Shown here in pieces: positions 60,100 to 64,000 of a DNA stretch of 64,000 bases. Both the position numbers and the translations under genes were made by a program. Position 1 is the first letter of the stretch; every line of letters starts with the position of its first letter. The stretch covers positions 62,535,361 to 62,599,360 of the forward strand of contig NW_023605194.1 in NCBI RefSeq assembly GCF_014898055.3. Reading direction: 5' to 3'. Under the pieces are notes generated by a model. That model was given only the letters and a program-made list of their open reading frames with translations, ran no database searches and was not told where the DNA came from. Source of the DNA: Talpa occidentalis (taxonomy: Eukaryota; Chordata; Mammalia; Eulipotyphla; Talpidae).

Positions 60100-60480
60100 G
60101 AGGGAAAAAACGTGGGAAAAGACTAGAAGGAAATACGGAATAAGAGACAACACGATTGTAATCCGATCGGAACTAACAATTTTGACTAAGAATATCCTAC
60201 GAAGAAGGGACTCTGTTAGAAGAGGAAGGAGACAAAACAGACAACGCATTTGCAAAGCCTCCCCTGCGGCTTCAATGCTTCCCAGCTCCTTCAAACTCTG
60301 CTGCTTCCCAGCTGAGGCTGGAAATCGTGGCCTGAAGACATCAAGAGGTGGTGAGGAGCCCTGGGCTCCTCCGTCCTCCCGCGCTCCTGGGGCTCGCTCC
60401 CCCCGCGGCGGTTAGAATATTGGTACCTAAGCAAACCGCCATCTAGAAAGCAAGTCACTATTTGGATTTCCACCAGAAAT
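60100..60480. other. isolated CpG-rich patch
   Basis: CG dinucleotides cluster here (cgatcgg, ctacgaag, gcggcttc, cctcccgcgctc, ccccgcggcgg) in otherwise CpG-poor DNA. A plus-strand frame runs 59906-60415 across it, ending in an Arg/Pro/Ser-rich stretch typical of GC-rich DNA. No protein family recognised. It could be a small orphan CpG island. Confidence 0.4.
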
Positions 60481-60659
60481 CGTTCAAATATTGCAGAAGG
60501 ACTGGATCTTATTTTGGTACCTACTTTGCCATCTGTCTAATGTTTGGTTGAATTTTAAAATGTATTCTTTACCAAAAGGTGAGACTACGGTCTGGTATCC
60601 AATCTGCAGATTCAAACTTGTGGGGGCAACTTGATGTGATTACAGAGCCACAGAGGTCT

Positions 60660-60765
60660 AATGGTGTGGGGATGTGGGCTTAGATTTTGAAGTCAGACAG
60701 AAAGGTTTGAATTCTGTTCCGATTTTAATTGGATATGTGATTTTAACCCCAATTTCTCCCTCCCG
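60660..60765 (+). repeat. MIR fragment
   Basis: Forward MIR-like: tttgaagtcagacagaaagg, tttgaattctgttccgattt, aattggatatgtgattttaa. Confidence 0.45.
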
Positions 60766-60869
60766 AAGGCAGTGCTCGGTTATGTCCATGCAAAAGGCTG
60801 GTGGATCTTGGTGAATGTGGATTGTTAGCATTTTCACCAGCTGGCCACTCCAGTTCCAGATGTCTTTTC

Positions 60870-62260
60870 AAATTTGGAACAAATCAACACATGTCCTGCC
60901 ACTTGGTACGCATCTGTGAATCTGGTAAATACTGTGTTATCTACTTGTGTTAAAAAAAAAAAAAAATAGACCAACAGAAGCAATTTGCTTCCAGTTGGCA
61001 AGACCAGAAATCCACCTTCCCTGTCCAATCTCAGGCATATAGAATTCTCCAGTCCTCTGTCATGATTTTTCCTACAGGGACTGATCATTTCTTTATTTCA
61101 CAATACCGGTCCACCATGCTCTTGTCAATGTTATGCTGATTTAGATGGTAAGCAGGCAGTTGCAACCATTCTGAACACTTTGATAAGACACCAGTGGGTG
61201 GGAAATAAGTCCCTTAAAAGTCAGAGTTCTGCTACCTCTGTGACATCCTGAGAGGCCAGTGTCTGGGGCATGCTGACTCTACCTTACCTTCCAGTGTAAA
61301 GGAAAATTATGGCATTTTCTCCCTTACCACTAAGAAAGAGGACCAAGCCTTAGTTAGCCCCCTAGGAGTTTGGAGACAACATATACCTCATCTGGGCCTG
61401 CTACTTTGACTCATTTTCTAAATAACATTAAAGGTTGCCAATTTTGAGTGGGCCAAATAAAAGAAGAGTCCGCAACAGGGCTGAACAGCAGGCAGCTGTT
61501 CTACTATATTTTCCTACAGATTTGATAGGGTCTGAATTGTCTGTGGCAAATCAGGATTCTCTGTAGCACTTTTGTCAGGTGAATCACAGCACACACCTTT
61601 AGGATCTTGGCTTGCAGCTATGCCACTCACTACAAATTACTGTTCTCCTTTGAGGATCAGTGTCTGGCGCCACTCACTACATAGCAGTGTCTGGCTTGCC
61701 CCTGGGCCACCAAGTTCTGTATGACTTAATGACCCATCTTCAGTTGGGTATAATCTGACCCATGAAACACAAAGTTAGACATGCACAGGAACCTCCCAAC
61801 ATCAAATAACAGTAACATAGATGAAATTGAACTCCTATAGGTCCTGAAAGCCACAAATCAGTCACATGAAGAAGATTCCCATGTCCCCTACTCCTACTAC
61901 ATTGTTTCATCTCTCTCAACCTGCATCTAGGTCCTCAGGGAGAGTTTAATGTGACATAAGCTGAAGAAGAGACTGAGCCAGTTTATAAATGGCTCAGGAC
62001 AATATGCTTGCACGCTCACTGACCACAAAAGTAGACAACTGCAGTAGTCCAGCCCACTTAGAGGTAGTTCTTAAGAATATAGAGGGTAGACTTAGAAAAG
62101 TTCACCGAAATGTTAAGTTTCCATGGAAGGAGAACTGTCCAGAGCTGTGGCTCTACAATGACTTGAAGCTCCATTAACTTGGAAGCTGAAATTATTACAT
62201 GGCCACTTTGGATTCCTGTACATCAACAGGCATTGGCCTACTAGGTCAAAGATTGCCAAA
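60870..62260 (+). pseudogene. ERVL-type endogenous retrovirus pol remnant
   Basis: A class III (ERVL-like) pol, recognisable over its whole length by nucleotide similarity in the expected order. Reverse transcriptase is at about 60880-61420 (cctgccacttggtacgcatc, agcaatttgcttccagttgg, ttggagacaacatatacctc). The linker and RNase H follow to about 62165 (ggtgaatcacagcacacacc, tttataaatggctcaggaca, atggaaggagaactgtccag). It then jumps to sequence from beyond the integrase (attaacttggaagctgaaat, ggccactttggattcctgta). Stops and shifts occur throughout, the catalytic RT motif has lost its aspartates, and an A run interrupts it at 60952-60966. No LTRs found. It is a fossil with no coding capacity. 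Confidence 0.8.
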
Positions 62261-64000
62261 TTCCCTGTAATTTCGCTCCCCACATCTACATTCACCTTTT
62301 ATCTCAGAACCAACGAGGAAAACCAAATATGCTCCCCAAACCAATCATATAAGATGCCCCACTCTACTTAACCAGTCTCCAACTTCCCCATGCCCATAGC
62401 ACACAGGGAGCTCCCCATTCCCCCATGCCCTGCCTGCCCCAACCAGGGCCAAAGGCAAGGGATAAGAACCAGCTCCCCCTCTAGCAAGCCCTGCATAAGT
62501 AGCCTCTGTTTGTTCCCACCAAACTGTATTTATTTTACAGAGCCAGCCCCCCTCCTCCCCTGAGATGTGGAAGAGACAATGCAGAAGAGCAAGGAAAGGA
62601 GCAGCACTCCAGAAACACACACCTGGCCCAGACATCAGTTTGGCGCAGCTGGCCGAGTACCAGCCTGCAGTTTGAAGTGGTGTCTCAGCTGTTGGCTCTG
62701 GCAGTTCTTCTTTTGGGGGCAATGTTGCTAAAGGTGACAGGTACAGGATCCATTTTTCAGGGCCAGGATTGGGAGCACACCCAGACTTTGCACTCTGCAC
62801 TGGCCACCTGCACCACAGCCCTATCCCGCTTGGCTGCAAAAGCAGCTGTTGGCCTGGTGCCCACGTGCGTCTCCTGTATCATGTCATTGGGCTCCACCGA
62901 GCTGGTGATCTTAATGGGTCACCTGAAGTGTAGTGAGCTCAGCTTAGAGGCTAGAAATTCTTTAACTTTCTAAATCACAGCCTCCACTGCCCAGCTGTCA
63001 GGTGGAGTGTCTTCCCTCTGTCTTTGCTTTCAGATTCATTCAGGTTCCTTCGCAAACCTCCAGTGAATATTTCTTCCTGTAGATTTGAGCTTGAATTTCC
63101 CAAAGAAGTTCTCAATGGTCACCTGTCATAGGAAGTGACTGGGGTCTCCCATTAGGGGCAAAATCTCGGGTCTAGAAATTGCCAGGCCGCAAGCGTGGGC
63201 AGAATTCATTTTGGACACATCCGAGCTTCACCACATGTGCTGATTTTGTGGGTTGATGGAAAGCCACAGATATTCCTTGGGGGCCTGTGCGGGACAGAGG
63301 CTCCTCACAGATACCCTCAGTGGGACAATGCCCAGAGGCCTGACTGGGCTGCTCTGAGGTCAACTTGGATTCCTGGTGCAGGCAGCATGAGCTTGGGAGA
63401 CTGTATCTGAGCAAGAGCCATGTGGGGCTCAGACCCTGGCAAGGTGACACTCTTTTTGCCATGAAGGTTTGGCCAAGGTTGGCTCTCTCTGGAAGTGGGG
63501 AATTACTGCTCTGATTTGTACTGGTAGAAGAGTTGTTTTTGACAGGAGGGCCTGGGTGGGCTTCATCCTCTGCAGGCAGAGTAGGGGATGGCAGGCACAT
63601 TGCTGGGTTGTACCCCTCTGCCCTATTTCCTGATCCTTCTCGGGACCTGTGTTGCTCCTCTGAGGACTCTTGTGGAATCGGTTAAAGGTGGCTGGCAGGC
63701 TGCTGAATCTGTGCTGCTTGCAGCTGGCAGGTGCCCTTGTGGGGTGGGATGGAGTGCTGATGAGGTGTCAGGGTAATGGGGTGCCCCTCCAGCTCAGATC
63801 TCTCATAACCGAGAAGCAGATATGTAGCCATTATCTCTTGTATTTCTGGCCTATCAGCAAGTCCTGCATCTCTCTCTGTGTGTAACCCAGGAACCCAGCC
63901 TGTCAGGCATTCTCTAAGGCACAGAGTGGCTCCATGTAGGACTTCATTCCTCATATTCACAACGTGCGTCCGACCATGGATCCTGCGTGATTTGTTCTCA
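62261..64000. other. intergenic, unresolved
   Basis: GC-richer than the flanks, with open frames of up to 164 codons on the minus strand (62345-62839) and 142 codons (63172-63600, minus). None shows a domain I recognise. The block may be further degraded retroviral or other repeat sequence, since it directly follows the ERVL pol, but no alignment supports this. The human IFIT cluster, the next genes upstream of LIPA, is not visible here. Confidence 0.4.

Noticed and set aside
59906..60415. 169-codon frame as a gene
   Set aside because: No domain or splice or promoter evidence. It starts in probable L1-derived sequence and ends in GC-rich low-complexity residues. Kept only as a CpG-patch observation.
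45500..64000. Search for IFIT genes upstream of LIPA
   Set aside because: No tetratricopeptide-type coding sequence was seen; the distance in human is larger than this window allows.
1..64000. CRISPR arrays, bacterial operons or phage genes
   Set aside because: The DNA is mammalian (spliced gene, SINE/LINE/LTR repeats). Regular repeats are microsatellites only.

Overview
The window is nuclear DNA of a placental mammal. It holds one protein-coding gene, LIPA (lysosomal acid lipase / cholesteryl ester hydrolase), on the minus strand. I rebuilt all nine coding exons (exons 2-10) from splice sites and protein homology. They are, in transcript order, 42716-42618, 41250-41133, 22871-22673, 21584-21475, 19892-19756, 16186-16040, 7351-7280, 6243-6172 and 5327-5094. 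Together they give 1188 nt, an open frame of 395 codons plus TGA. A non-coding exon 1 ends at a consensus donor at 45222 inside a CpG island with an inverted CCAAT box, an Sp1-type GC box and an NRF1-like site. The 3' UTR runs to about 3.81 kb, where there is an AATAAA signal on the minus strand.

Host: about 22 copies of one tRNA-derived SINE (5' end GGGCCTCCCCGGTGGCGCAGCGG, RNA polymerase III B box GGTTCGATCCC, (AAAT)n-ATCTTT-An tail) dominate the recent repeats. I see no Alu, B1/B2, CAN, camelid or equine SINE. I do not recognise the family with certainty, so I leave the species open. A laurasiatherian is likely, and a bat of the horseshoe-bat group is one guess. Older mammalian layers are present: MIR, L2-like, MER5-type hAT, MLT1 LTRs, several L1 ages and an ERVL pol remnant.

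Layout: 1-3.8 kb is downstream intergenic DNA with an AT-rich imperfect palindrome at 2.25-2.50 kb. 3.8-45.3 kb is LIPA. Intron 7 carries a full-length but dead L1 (8.59-15.78 kb, with target-site duplication) that has taken two SINEs. Intron 3 (18 kb) carries an inverted duplication (28.8/30.3-30.8 kb), a 5'-inverted L1 insertion (34.04-34.79 kb) and many SINEs. 45.5-64 kb is upstream intergenic DNA without a recognisable gene. It has a second inverted duplication (46.0/48.0 kb), a direct duplication (48.6/49.06 kb), CTCF-type motifs (51.88, 52.34, 57.56 kb) and a degraded ERVL pol lacking its integrase region (60.87-62.26 kb).

Most open reading frames other than the LIPA exons are read-through of SINEs, L1 or low-complexity DNA. 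I found no convincing new gene system. The most useful leads are LIPA-specific changes (start codon shift, glycosylation-site turnover), the two inverted duplications, and the candidate insulator motifs upstream of LIPA.
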